Shown here piece after piece: positions 44,031-54,862 of a stretch of DNA of 64,000 nt (position 1 is its first letter; each line of letters opens with the position of its first letter). The DNA lies in NCBI RefSeq assembly GCF_947172395.1, contig NC_069094.1, positions 2,006,501 through 2,070,500 of the forward strand, written 5' to 3'. The stretch is from Bicyclus anynana (lineage: Eukaryota > Arthropoda > Insecta > Lepidoptera > Nymphalidae). The notes beneath the pieces are model-generated. The model was not told where the DNA came from. It ran no database searches and saw nothing but the letters and a program-made list of their open reading frames with translations. Made by a program: the position numbers and the translations under genes.

Positions 44031-44758
44031 CTCTTCTCTACATACAGTTTAGTGAACGTGCTCAAAAGAAAAAACTAACGTCCTTTAAAAAATAACTAAT
44101 TTGGTTCTATCTGGTGGTAAGTGGTGTACCAAAAGAAGCATCTTAGCGTCATAGGGAAATATTTTCGTAATTTGATGTTTGTCTGTAATAAAGGTAAAAC
44201 AAAGAGTTACAATTCTATTAGAGATACCATAAACACGTTAATATTTTAGTTGCTTATAGTATCTGTTACTTTGTAATTTAATTCGTTTTAGTTCTACGAC
44301 TCACGTAGGCAAATCACCAATGCCCTCTTAGTTTGGTATTCCGTTAGTGTAAGTCAAACAGAAAATTGTGAAGTCAACAAGTCAAAGGCAACACCAGACG
44401 CTTTAAATCAACCGCTTGGGAACGAGGGGTGCCGTTTTTCAGTTAACTGAATCAACTAATTGGTGAAACTGCCTAATTGTGTATTCTAGCCCTAATAACG
44501 TCGAAAGTGGTTGGACGATTGATTGAAGGTTCGTGTTGAATTATTGATGTGACACGAAGCGTGTAGTGTTAATTTGATACTTTACATAATACAATGAAAT
44601 TTCTACGCGACGATGGCGAGTAACAAGTATTATTATTAGGTTTGGTTTATTAGCAGTTCCTGAAACAGCGCGTTGCTCTACTTATTAGCTATGGACTTGT
44701 ATAGCATCCAAATTCACCAACAATATAGTCTGTCGATTTTTGTGGAGGACGAAGTGAA
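44031..44758. other. no supported gene
   Basis: AT-rich. No exon-like segment or recurring repeat recognised. Confidence 0.5.
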
Positions 44759-44859
44759 TTGGGAAGGATAATAATTAAAATCGATTCATTGTCGATCCCA
44801 ATTTATACATTTACACATTACAGTTTTTATATACGCGTTAGATCGTTGATCAATGGTCA

Positions 44860-45320
44860 TATATTTTGGCTACGAAATATAAGGGAGTGGACTCGCATAA
44901 AGACAGTCGAAGAACTTTTCCGCCTAGCCATGGACAAGGAAAAGTTTAGAAAGCTGACCACCGTCCTTCAGTAATGGAGAGGCACTCTAAGAAGAAGATA
45001 TTTTTTGGGTATCGTCTAGCGAGTCAGGTCCCGATCTAATTGGTCTGAGACTGGGATCGAAAGATTATCGCTAACAGTAAACTAGTTTTTTATTCCTATA
45101 TGGAGCCTACGGCACTTACACAATCCCCCGGTGATCTCAGCGGTGCAGAATCATTGCGTGATGGGGCCCGAAGGCAGAAGCAGAGTAGATGGGCGGAACG
45201 ACTCTCTAAGGGCGTCTCCTCTGAGACTCGGACCTCGGCTTAGAGGGCCGTTCGGGAAGGGTGTTTTGGCCTGATTGTATCAGGCGGGCGCGGGTGAGTT
45301 AAAAATCCCACGACTGGGTG
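44860..45320 (+). pseudogene. retroelement ORF C-terminus fragment and adjoining GC-rich segment
   Basis: The frame ending at 44974 reads IREWTRIKTVEELFRLAMD then KEKFRKLTTVLQ, a pattern I associate with the C-terminus of LINE-type reverse transcriptases (IxxWTGxxTxEELxRLA). Upstream catalytic parts are absent. The segment 45060-45310 is GC-richer (gaggcagaagcagagtaga-like text) and may be another retroelement piece. I cannot classify it. Confidence 0.4.
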
Positions 45321-46525
45321 AAAGAAAGAAAGAAAGAAAGAAGAAAGAAAGAAAATAAGTTTATTCACTTTTTAGTGTCACAAACAGTACATCCTATCTT
45401 AGATATTACATGACTGTCTGTGACACCAAACAGAAAGGGTTTACAGCTCAGCATTAGCCGTTCATCGCAGGAAAGCAATGCGCAGCGCTGATTTTCAGCT
45501 GAGACCCGGGTGACGTCACAGTCAGTTATAATTATAAATTAAACATCTAATCAAAATACTTTAAATACATCCAAAATAAAAATTCATACAATAAGACACA
45601 AAATTAAAAAAAAAAAAACCAAAAACAAAAAACCTTGATAAGAGCGTATAAATAAAATGATAATAACATAAAGATAAATGCCAACATACAATAATTAATA
45701 TTACATATATATATACATATAATATATATAAATAGAAATATGAATACTTATACCAATTAATAGACTGTACCTAAATGTGTTATTTGCATCTAAAGTTCCC
45801 ATTAAATAATTGATGCCTCCACTGCATAATCTTCTAACTCTTTTTGTCTATATAACATGAACTTCTTCAATTTCTGAGAGAAGCTAAATTTGGATTGAGA
45901 GTCGCGAATAGGTGGCGGAATGTTGTTCCAGCATCGAGTGGCGGCATATTTAAAACTGCCCCTAAAAGCCGCAGAACAATGCCGCGGGAACATAAGAGGC
46001 TTTTTTGCGCACCTATACTGTTCTTTACAATCGCATACCCTCACTAGCTTCTCAAAAAGATATGATGGCCTACAATCCTTGAAAAGACCAAATAATAAGG
46101 AAGCAAGATGTAGCTTTCTCCTGGAACACATCTTTAGCGAACCATGTTGGTTTAAAAATGGAGAAACATGTGTTCTAGGGGGAATTGAAAAACAGTAACG
46201 TGCACACGCATTTTGTACCCGCTGAATGAGCTTGCTCGTTCGGACTAATAACCGAGGCCCATAAACCACGTCAGCGTAATTTAACTTTGACAGTACGAGG
46301 CTTTCAACTAAATGACTACGAACTTCCTGACTAAGATACTGTCGTATTTTATATAACACCTTTAGCCTATAAAAGCAGTTACGTGCCACCACAGCTACAT
46401 GCTTCTCGAACCTCAGCTCGGAGTCCATCAGTAAACCTAAATTTCGCGCTTCAAATACCCGTTCTAATTTCGTTCCCTTTAAAATGACGTTAGCAGATTC
46501 AAAATTAATCTTTTGTAATTGATTT
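45321..46525 (-). mobile_element. LINE (CR1/Jockey-group type), 5'-truncated, 208-codon frame
   Basis: The minus-strand frame from about 46520 to 45802 has its first Met at 46428. It reads MDSELRFEKHVAVVARNCF and then a 'LVESLVLSKLNYADVVYGP...IQRVQNACARYCF' block. This is the post-catalytic thumb region of CR1/Jockey-type reverse transcriptases. The C-terminal part (AFRGSFKYAATRCWNNIPPP) is also typical. A long 3' UTR ends in a (TTTC)n tail, seen on + as (GAAA)n at 45325-45357. No polymerase core remains. Confidence 0.8.
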
Positions 46526-46711
46526 TAGTAATTGGGTGACGTTAGATATCGGGGACCTCGTCTTCGCCGGGGAAGACGATGTGTAGCTTGTTGTGTTTGT
46601 GTTGCCTGGGAAGCATTGTCGTTCGTTATTTCATCGTCAGGACCGTAAAGGACGCTAAGAACTAGTAGCGAAAAGAGATGTAATGAGCCGGAAAGACTGA
46701 CTTTTGACTGG
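46526..46711 (-). other. unassigned open frame next to the LINE
   Basis: A minus-strand frame here reads LHLFSLLVLSVLYGPDDE then a polar segment ending HRLPRRRRGPRYL. It is signal-peptide-like followed by a basic cleavage-like motif, with a possible acceptor (TTTTCGCTACTAG) near 46665. I see no matching donor. It may be chance. Confidence 0.15.
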
Positions 46712-46930
46712 TGGGAGACTTCGGCCGTTGCGTCGCTAATTACCACCCTACCGGCAAAGACGCATCGCCAAGTAATTTAGCGTGCCGGTATGATGTCGTG
46801 TAAAAACCGATGGAGGTATGGAATTTCATCCTACTCTTAACAAGTTACCCCGCTTCCATCTTAGATTGCATCATGACTTACCATCAGGTGAGAGGTTAGT
46901 CAAGGGCTTACTTTGCAAAAGAATAAAGTA
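46712..46930 (+). repeat. SINE-B, 3' two thirds
   Basis: 'gggagacttcggccgttgcg', 'taattaccaccctaccggcaaagacgcatcgcc' and the end 'agtcaagggcttactttgcaaaag'. Confidence 0.8.
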
Positions 46931-47800
46931 AAAGGACCTATTACGTGTGGGCACAGTAATCGCAGGCGTAAACATATCCGCATCATACGTATACCATGAA
47001 ACTTCATGAACCCATGGTTTTTCGATGTAGCATTTCACCCTTGCCGCTATTGACTTTTGAAGTTTCAAAAGTTGCAAAGTAAAACGTTCTGAAAGATACT
47101 GAGTGATGTTAGAAGAAAAAGAGATAGATATATTATACGCAGACCGCAAGTGGCATGTTAAAACTATGCTAATTAGCAAACCTGAGCTCAGTCGCCGCAC
47201 TGTCATCGCACCGTTGACAACGCCGCTGAAATAAGTTTTACGTGCCAGTTGTAAACATCGAATGTAGTTTATGTAACCTGTCTACCTCTATTTGGAGTTT
47301 ACACCTTAAGAATCGATTTTTCATATTAGGCCTCCGGTATAAAAAAAATATGGGCAGTAAAATTCGATGAACAAATGACAGCGTTACGTTTTTTGTGCCG
47401 CAGCCTGCTGCTCCTCGGTTGCGCACCTTTCACTTCATAAACGTAGCTATTGAGACGTACATAGTGTCTGCTGCGGAGCAACATACACCTATTTAGCCAG
47501 TCGATCTGAAAGAGGATCTTTCTCCATTCGTGCATCGGAGCTGACACACACTTTTTTTTCTAACATCATTGTGTAATGGTAATGGAAAATACAAAGTAAA
47601 TAAATCGTAGTTAATAAAATTAAAACTAAGGCGTCGCCAGCGGCGTGTGACCGAGTTTTCAGTTAGGTATAACATCCGACCGCTTTATCAGTGCTAGGAA
47701 GGTAATTGGACTAATGGCTTTCAACGTAATTGTGGATTGAGCCCGGGCCGTCTCTATAACTTTGTTGTTCTATGGTCTACAGGGAATGCACACTTTGTTA
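46931..47800. other. no supported gene
   Basis: Several overlapping minus-strand frames of 60-111 codons occur (the one at 47547-47326 includes HEWRKILFQIDWLN and VRLNSYVYEV). This could be a decayed retroelement or an unrecognised exon. There is no decisive motif. Confidence 0.35.
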
Positions 47801-47944
47801 TTCAATTAATATTGTTGTACTTCATTAGCATTTATTCTCAGTCCAGAGTTGGGAAGTTGGTCATTTTACACCCCTGGGCCTCGGAGAGCACGTTAAGCAG
47901 TTGGTCTTGCTCTTGGTCATTATCATTAACATAATATAATCATT
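47801..47944 (+). repeat. SINE-D fragment
   Basis: 'gggaagttggtcattttacacccctgggcctcggagagcacgttaagcagttggtc' matches the SINE-D body. A SINE-A follows immediately. Confidence 0.7.
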
Positions 47945-48262
47945 ATTGAGCCGTGATAGCCCAGTGTATATGACCTCTGCCTCCGACTCCGGAGGATGTG
48001 GGTTCGTATCCGGCTCGGGGCATGCACCTCCAACTTTTTAGTTGTGTGCATTTTAAAATTTTAAATATGACATATCTCAAACGGTGAAGGAAAACATCGT
48101 GAGGAAACCTGCATACCAGGGAATTTTCTTAATTCTATGCGTGTGTGAAGTCTGCCAATCTGCATTGGACCAGCGTGGTGGGCTATTGACCTAACCTCTC
48201 ACATTCTGAGAGGAGACTCGAGCTCAGCAGTGAGCTGATTATGGGTTGATAATGATGATGAA
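47945..48262 (+). repeat. SINE-A, full length
   Basis: The head TGATAGCCCAGTG with box B GGGTTCGTATCC leads into a complete body and tail ending 'gggttgataatgatgatga'. This is one of the best-preserved copies in the window. Confidence 0.9.
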
Positions 48263-48284
48263 TCATCATCATCACCATTAATGA

Positions 48285-48535
48285 CCAATAATCAGTACGC
48301 GTGTGAGGTCTGCCAATCCGCATTTGGCCAGCGTGGTTGAGTATTGGCCTAACCCCTCTCATTCTGAGTGGAGACTCGATCTCAGCAGTGAGCCGAATAT
48401 AGGTTGATAATGATGAATCAGTTCACTGTTGACCACGAGTCTCCTTTCAGAATGAGAGGGGTTAGGGTAAAAGTCCACCATATTGGTAATGCGGATTGGC
48501 AGACCTCACACGTACAGAATTAAAAAACTCTTGGT
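48285..48535. repeat. inverted pair of SINE-A tails
   Basis: A + strand tail (48297-48418) is followed directly by a minus-strand tail (48419-48535). Both contain the 'gaatgagaggggttag' block or its complement, giving a head-to-head inverted repeat of about 100 bp per arm at lower identity. Confidence 0.7.
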
Positions 48536-48884
48536 TACAAAGTTGTTTACAGACGACATTTATAAGTACACAGCCGGCACTCAAAGCATGTGTTTTTTAT
48601 TTAGAAGAGAGAAAAATTAAAAAAGAAAATTATGTATGTACAAAACAAGTGAGGCTCTACATTTGTCTACAACCGGCCGAAATAATGCCGCCCGCCCATA
48701 ACTAATGGTAGGGCTTCACGCGCAGTACTGGAATTGCAATTAGGTTTGTGTAAAAACAAATTACTGCGAAACCTTCCTACAAAAAATTACTTTCTTACTT
48801 TTGCTACAGTAAACGAACTCTCATTTTAAGTAAGTAATATTTACAGAATGCGGTTGACTTAAGAATTTTTTTTAAAAGAACATT

Positions 48885-49045
48885 TGCCATATCTTTTTAA
48901 ATATGTCCAATATTCAAATTTCCCCCCAACTAGTCGGGAAAGACTGTGCTAGGAGTGGGTACGACAATAGACCAACGGGGCGAGGATCGAACCATCACCC
49001 CTCGGTAATGAGTCCGACCGTTCTTACCGTTGAGCTATTTATATT
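48885..49045 (-). repeat. SINE-H (tRNA-like)
   Basis: On the minus strand, TAGCTCAACGGTAAGA (A box) and GGTTCGATCC (B box) are spaced as in a tRNA. They are followed by 'cctagcacagtctttcccgac' and 'atttgaatattggac'. Other copies are at 53935-54112, 59145-59265 and 59690-59840. Confidence 0.75.
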
Positions 49046-49275
49046 TATGGGTACACGGTTTCATTCGCGTAGTTTCCGTTCTTGTAGGAATGCAGGGACA
49101 AAATATATCCTATGTTACTATTGTGATTTTTTTGTGAAATAATAAATATTTTAAGCCCAAACCCATCTGCCAGTGACAGAAGCGTTAAAATAGTCCAGTC
49201 GTTTTGGAGATTAGGTGGATCAAACAGACAGAAAGACAGACAAAAATTTTCAAGATAGATATATTAAATAAGTAG
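49046..49275 (+). repeat. repeat E, diverged
   Basis: 'gtacacggtttcattcgcgtagtttccgttcttgtaggaatgcagggacaaaatata' followed by 'tccagtcgttttggagattaggtgg' and 'gacagacaaa'. It is the repeat E order in a divergent form. Confidence 0.6.
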
Positions 49276-49694
49276 GTACCGTTTATATATTTTTCATACT
49301 ATGCTTTAGATTTAAAATGACAAAAAATAAACTACATTTTTTTTATAATTATGTCGGCGAGTGAGTTATTTGATCGGTTACAAAATCTACGTTAATTATT
49401 GTGTTACTTTGTGTATCTGCCATCCTTGACACGTTAAGCTTAGAACCTGCTCTGAGACTACGGCTTGTCCGTTATCAGAAGTGGAATTTAGTCTGCTTCG
49501 CCAATATATACATAACTGACTTACTGATGGAAATTTTAACGATCAACTTTAACGAATGCAACTAGCAAGTTCAAAGTAGTTTCTTTTTGTGACATAGAGA
49601 ATGACTAAGGAAGGATCAGGGCGAACTTAGCATCAAAGTGTGTTCTTTGAAATTGTATTCAGGTAGTCACGCGGACGAAATCGCATGCATACGT

Positions 49695-49770
49695 TTTTTT
49701 TTAATCAACTTCAAAAAGAGGAGGAGGTTTCTCAATTCGACCGTATATATTTTTAATGTTCTTAACCATA
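49695..49770. repeat. repeat K terminal fragment
   Basis: 'tttaatcaacttcaaaaagaggaggaggtttctcaattcgaccgtat' is the repeat K end block in reverse. Confidence 0.6.
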
Positions 49771-50504
49771 TGTACAATACCTACAATCTCCACGAAACAA
49801 AGCCTTATTTAAATATCATATGTTGTTAAGAAAGTCTGGTGAAAATTTTGCTTGAAATATTAAAAAAAAAAAACAGATTTCTCAAACTACATTCATACTA
49901 AAACGGTTCTAATTTGGAACAATCTTTATTTTGGAATTTTTTTCTTTTAGGATTTTTTTTTGGTTTTAGACTACGAGTTTTTTTTTTAAACACTGTGGCC
50001 TGGTTATAATGTTGTCATTTTGATTATAAAAAATGCAAAACATAGCAGGAAAACATACGTCTTTCTCAGAATTTCATTCCGCGTCGAATGATCCATCGCT
50101 CATAACGTTCCTTCCATTCTACCGATTTTTCTCGAGAAACTGCTTTCTTTACTAATGGGTATTTAAAAGTGGAATAAAAAATACACACTCACAAAAATAT
50201 TTGTCTAAAACAAGAAAATCCAATTTCAAGGAAATAATACATTTTTAACTAAAAACTAAAAGCTTTTTTCAGTGTCCGATTGTGAAAATGGTACATTCGT
50301 CTAACATCCGCTGAACATTAATTCAATTATACGAACCGCATAAAAAAGAGCTTTTCAATTGAATTTAAAAGCTTCTTGAAAGCTAAAGGCACGTCGTAAT
50401 TTTTCGATAATGTACAATAATTATAATTCCTCTGTGGCCGTATAAGTGACAAGTCCCGGGTAAATTGAATTTTTTGAACCGATACCTCGACCCAGCTAGA
50501 GCGA
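49771..50504. other. no supported gene
   Basis: AT-rich with several T runs (49920-49990). No exon-like segment. Confidence 0.5.
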
Positions 50505-51110
50505 GGGCACACGAGCGGTGCGGCGCCGCAACGTTGTTATCTCGAAGCGACGTGTAGCAGCGTTGGACAGTCTGTTAATAAAGTAATATAGTGACGCGTA
50601 AACAACTGAGCGGTGCCGCTCTGACGTCGCAACGCATTCACCACTCCCGGCCTCGTCTCGGTGGTTGCATGTCACACGATGCGCTCCAGTGCCGCATCAG
50701 TTGCGGGGACGGTGCGGCACTGGAGCGTATCGTGTGTCATGCCACAGATATTTCTATGTGTAAGACGACGCAGCGACATCGCTCCGGCGCCGCAAAGCCG
50801 CCGCAATGAATCACAAAGATTTCACCGTATCAGCGGGCACACGAGCGGTGTGACGCCGCAACGTCGTTATGTCGCAGCGTTGGACAGTTTGTAAATCTTC
50901 ATGAATTGGTGACCTATAAACAACTGAGCGGTGCCGCTCCGACGTCGCAACGCATTCACCACTCCCGGCCTCGTCTCGGTGGTTGCAAGTCCGGTGCGGC
51001 GCCGGAAAGCATCGTGTGACATGCCACAGATACTTCTATGTAAGACGACGCAGCGGCACCGCTCCGGCGCCTCATCGCCGCCGCAACGCATTGTGTGCGC
51101 CCACTCTTAG
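50505..51110. repeat. GC-rich repeat, two tandem copies
   Basis: Two units, about 50506-50815 and 50836-51105, share GGGCACACGAGCGGTG, 'acaactgagcggtgccgctc', the identical block 'gacgtcgcaacgcattcaccactcccggcctcgtctcggtggttgca' and 'atgccacagatatttctatg'. Each unit starts near GGGCACAC and the second ends in 'gtgtgcgccc', so they have inverted ends. The first unit also contains an internal inverted pair (gtgccgca ... tgcggcac). They are strongly GC-rich against an AT-rich background. No protein motif is seen in the open frames. Confidence 0.75.
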
Positions 51111-51254
51111 ACTCTGCTGATTTGAATACGCAGCCACGATTGAATATCCGACTGAGTTTGTTGTGGCTTTCATCTTGACCATATTTTGCATTGGAGTATT
51201 TGGCTGCATTCTTAATTCGTTCTCTACAGATCATGCAAATATCGATGACAGTAT

Positions 51255-51350
51255 ACAGTCTATAAATAGTCGTATGGCCTATCGCCCGCTGTGTGACACT
51301 GAGCCGACCAAGTTTTGAAACCATATGTCATCACCAAAGGTCAGCCTTCC
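51255..51350 (-). repeat. RTE-type LINE fragment
   Basis: On the minus strand 'atggtttcaaaacttggtcggctcagtgtcacacagcgggcgatagg' matches the 'YGSETWSL...RVTQRAM' part of 32360-33325, in a decayed form. Confidence 0.6.
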
Positions 51351-52369
51351 TAAAATGTATTTATTGACTAGCTTTTACTCTGTTCACTGCTTCATAGTAG
51401 AGCTAGAGAGCGGTTAGGAGTGAGTGTTTATGAATGAATAATTCATTATCCCAAATTTAACGAGATAATCCAACGTTTTGTCGTTGCTATTAAATTCCAT
51501 TAGGCGCTGTTTGAATAATTTAACGTCACACCACAGGCTACGGTAATGTTTGGAATACGCTAAAAGAAAATATTATTCTTGTAAATAATTATTGTTTTAT
51601 GGTTTTCAATGTTACTTTATCATTTGTTTCTTGGTGCCCACGAGATTATTTTATTAATATTAAACTGGTTGCTACTCGCGACTTCGTAAAAAAGGTATTT
51701 GTAAAGTAAGCCTAAGGTACTCCGTATTAGACCTACTAGTGAGTGTCCATTCAAAAACTTTACAGCCGATTCAGAGACTATATAGGTACCTACTACAATA
51801 ACTAGTGGCGTGTATAAGCTTTTTAACTAGGATATGCACTACAAGTAAAAATCCTTCTCTATGTATACTGTGGTCCAACATAGGTTTGTATTGAGTCCTT
51901 AGGGTAGGCAGTGTTGTTTTCCATCTATAAAGTGCGCGCCACTGACAATAACCCGCAATATTTTTACTAACTTACCTAGTAATAGTAAGTAATTCTAAAA
52001 ATGTTTTGTACTGGTAAATAAACTTTTAAAAGGAAAGCAACATCTGAAATTCAATTTCCCAGGAGAAAGTATTTATTAAAATCCTTTTTCTTTAATGGAA
52101 ACTGATAGATTGGAGGTAAATTGGTCTTTTAAGGTGTATTTTACTGTTTAGAGTTGGGTTTGAAAGCCTATACAAATTAATTATTACCTTAATGGTATTT
52201 CAACTGATAAAGGAGCAGGCGGAGGGAGGGGCGAGAAAAAAAGGTCCATAAGAATCGAAGAGTATCGGCTATGGCTTTTTGATGGCTTAACTTGAAGTAG
52301 TTTTCGTTTTGTATTTAAATGGTTATCATCTCTTCTTAATCAGCTCCTTTTAACGACCTAGTATTGGAC
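51351..52369. other. no supported gene
   Basis: AT-rich. No recognised repeat or exon-like block. Confidence 0.5.
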
Positions 52370-52530
52370 TAGCAGGCTAATTCACTTACTTTTACGTAAT
52401 ATACGAAATTTTGATTCTATGTATCTAACGAATGACATCCAGTTTATTGTCAATTGACAACATTTCGTGGACATCATACAGTAGGTATTAGATAATTAGA
52501 TTAGATCCACTACACTGATAGTCCTATTTG
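52370..52530 (+). repeat. repeat G, diverged
   Basis: 'actagcaggctaattcactta', 'atatacgaaattttgattctatgta' and 'gacatcatacagtagg' match 40275-40600. Confidence 0.6.
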
Positions 52531-52739
52531 GCGGGCAGATGAGTTTGACACTTTAACCGGTCACACATTTTGACCGGGACCAATTAAAAATTTAATTAAT
52601 GTTAAAAGAGATCGACCATTTTTCATACATAAATGGGAAATGGGAAAATTTCATAATTTAATGAATGAACCGTTACAATGTCCAAATTGGTATTGTTTAC
52701 TAAATATTAATATCAGTTTCAGACTGGTTTAATCAATGA

Positions 52740-52980
52740 TATTGTACTAGAGATGTGGCACTAAAAAAAAATTAAATTAAACAGCGAACGTTATTGAAAC
52801 AAATAATACCTTAATATCGTCTACAATGTCGAGTTGTGTGTTCAGGAAGTGTAACAACTATATATAGATATATAACTATTTATAGATATAACGGAATTAA
52901 AGACAAAATTGTGCATGTGTGCGCTCAATGGAGTCGCTAAATTCGGATCACTTTTTGCGGTGATTTTGTAGGGACGTAAC
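52740..52980 (+). repeat. interspersed repeat shared with the LTR element leader
   Basis: See 17175-17405: 'atatcgtctacaatgtcgagttgtgtgttcagg' and 'ggatcactttttgcggtgattttgtaggg' are common to both. The copy here has no LTR. Confidence 0.65.
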
Positions 52981-52987
52981 TTATCTA

Positions 52988-53190
52988 CACTAATATTATA
53001 AATCTGAAGAGTTTGTTTTTTTGTTTGTTTGTTTGTTTGATTGAACGCGCTAATCTCTGGAACTAGTGGTCCGCTTTCAGTGTTAGATAGCCCATTTATC
53101 GAGGAAGACTATAGGCAATATTTTATCCCTGTATTCCTACAGGAACGGGAACCACGCGGGTGAAACCGCGCGGCGTCAGCTAGTCTATGG
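52988..53190 (-). repeat. repeat E, full copy with (TTTG)n
   Basis: 'ctaatattataaatctgaagagttt', (gttt)n at 53018-53040, 'gaacgcgctaatctctgg', 'tattcctacaggaacgggaaccacgcgggtgaaaccgcgcggcgtcagctag'. Confidence 0.88.
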
Positions 53191-53504
53191 TATACAATTA
53201 TCATTATACCCAATGTTTTAGTTTTATTGAAAGTTGCATAATCAAGATATGGGCAATTATCTACAAAACAAATAGATAGGTAGATATTACTATAAAAAGT
53301 AAGAGTCTAATTAAAAATTGAAGTACAAAAGGAGTTTATTATATTTACATTGGAATGATTAAAAATGTCTCAACGTCTCCATCAGATATTGCTTTTAGAT
53401 TAACTTTCTAGTTGATTTTGTTCAATATTCTAGATCTAGATACTATTACAAGCTGTAGGTGAGATATCTAAATAATTAGTTAATTTCCTTTATAGTATAT
53501 AGTT

Positions 53505-53625
53505 GTAATTTGAAATGGAAATAGATTTTACCCTGGATTAACACATAGGCTTTTCATATCGGATAAATCCTTGGTTCCCGGAGGATTTGTGAAAAACTGA
53601 ATTCCACGCGGACGAAGTCGCGTTA
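53505..53625 (-). repeat. repeat F head
   Basis: 'gaaatggaaatagattttaccctggattaacacataggc' and 'gaaaaactgaattccacgcggacgaagtcgcg' are the reverse of the repeat F 5' half. Confidence 0.75.
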
Positions 53626-53934
53626 AGCTAAGTCTACTTATTTTGATTTTTTTTACTTATTTGTTAAGTTATTTCTCCATTCGCCAGGTAAGCTTTCGCT
53701 AGAGACGCATGAGGTTTGAAGTTGTATGGTGTTTTTTGATCGGTTTCCACGAAGTAAGCTAAGTAAAGTCTAGATTTCCTACCCTACGTCAAGCTAATAA
53801 AAGTCTTCAGGTTGTTGTCAGCGTTGCGATACCTACATGCATTGGATTGGCGTGGTTGGTGTAGGCCATAATTAAAGTATAAAGCTTCAGGCTTTGACAT
53901 ACTATTAATTTATGATTTTGATGTTTTTTTTTTA

Positions 53935-54112
53935 ATAGAATATTTGCCATATTATCTTTTATAATATGACCAATATTTCCATTCCCCTCTAATTAGTCGG
54001 GAAAGACTGTGCTAGGAGTGGGTACGACAATAGGGCAACCGGGTGAGAATTGAACCACCACCCTTCGGTGGTGAGTCCAACCGCTCTTACCGTTGAGCTA
54101 TTGAGGCTATGA
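53935..54112 (-). repeat. SINE-H, full copy
   Basis: 'gaatatttgccatattatctt...aatatgaccaatattt', 'gtcgggaaagactgtgctaggagtgggtacgac', 'gaattgaaccaccacccttcgg', 'ccgttgagctattgaggc'. On the minus strand this gives A- and B-box-like motifs in a tRNA-type head. Confidence 0.8.
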
Positions 54113-54613
54113 TAAACATACCTATTGTATATTTAAAAGTTCTGTCGGAAAATGAAACTGAACTGATGAAAAAATTAGCACTTAATCCCTAATGAAATCG
54201 AAAAATGATTTGAGCACACATACAACATTTACTAAAGACCTTCTCGATGATATCCACACTATGGGATACACGAGTAAATAAAATCTTCTCCATTTTACAT
54301 GTAGAGGAGGGGTATTTTTGTAGTTTCTTCAATGCTACTCGTAAATTAAAGCTTTACAGTAAAAATGGTTTTGGAGCTAAATGACGGCATACCGACAAAC
54401 GGATATGGCGAAACTATAATGGGTTCCGTGGTTTATTTATTATGAGTTTTCGAATGTTTTTGGCTTATAACAAAGTGACAGAATGATGTTTCAAAAACGT
54501 TAGATGTCTACTAAATATTAAAATATTTTAGTTTTATTATAATAAAAAAATTCATCACACTAAAATAAAAGTTAAAAAAATGGCATCATTATGAGAAAAA
54601 CACGTCTACTTAC

Positions 54614-54862
54614 CACTCGGAAAAATCAGAAAAACGTAAACACTTTACTTAATAGGGTGCACTGAAAAACACCTTGCAAACACGAAAAAAATAATACTTT
54701 TAATTTTATCTAGTCAAAACGAAGTTTCTTGATTACTTTGTCACTAGAAAGGGAATTTCAGAAAACTTTCGGATGTATTTTCATTTGAAGTTCGGGAAAG
54801 TATGGCTTAGTAGAATCGGTTTTTCAGACGCGCGCGTCGACGTTCGATGTCGAGTTCAAACT
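54614..54862 (-). promoter_or_regulatory. candidate promoter and 5' non-coding exon of the minus-strand gene
   Basis: On the minus strand an arthropod-type initiator TCAGTT has its A at 54862, next to a CpG-rich stretch (cgtcgacgcgcgcgtc). About 250 bp downstream a consensus donor GTG|GTAAGTAG follows 54614. No coding frame is expected. Its link to the exon at 24558 is inference, since an intron of 30 kb would be needed. Confidence 0.25.

Noticed and set aside
45325..45357. (GAAA)n as an independent microsatellite
   Set aside because: It is the 3' tail of the minus-strand LINE that ends there.
46871..47206. A 111-codon minus-strand open frame as a gene
   Set aside because: It overlaps a SINE-B tail at its end, has no recognised motif and no convincing splice sites.
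48885..49045. A functional tRNA gene
   Set aside because: The A- and B-box motifs are present, but the sequence continues into a repeat body found at three other places and the cloverleaf arms do not pair well. It is a tRNA-derived SINE.
50591..51324. GC-rich open frames as a coding gene
   Set aside because: The frames span two tandem repeat units and a decayed RTE fragment, with no protein family motif. GC content alone explains the lack of stops.
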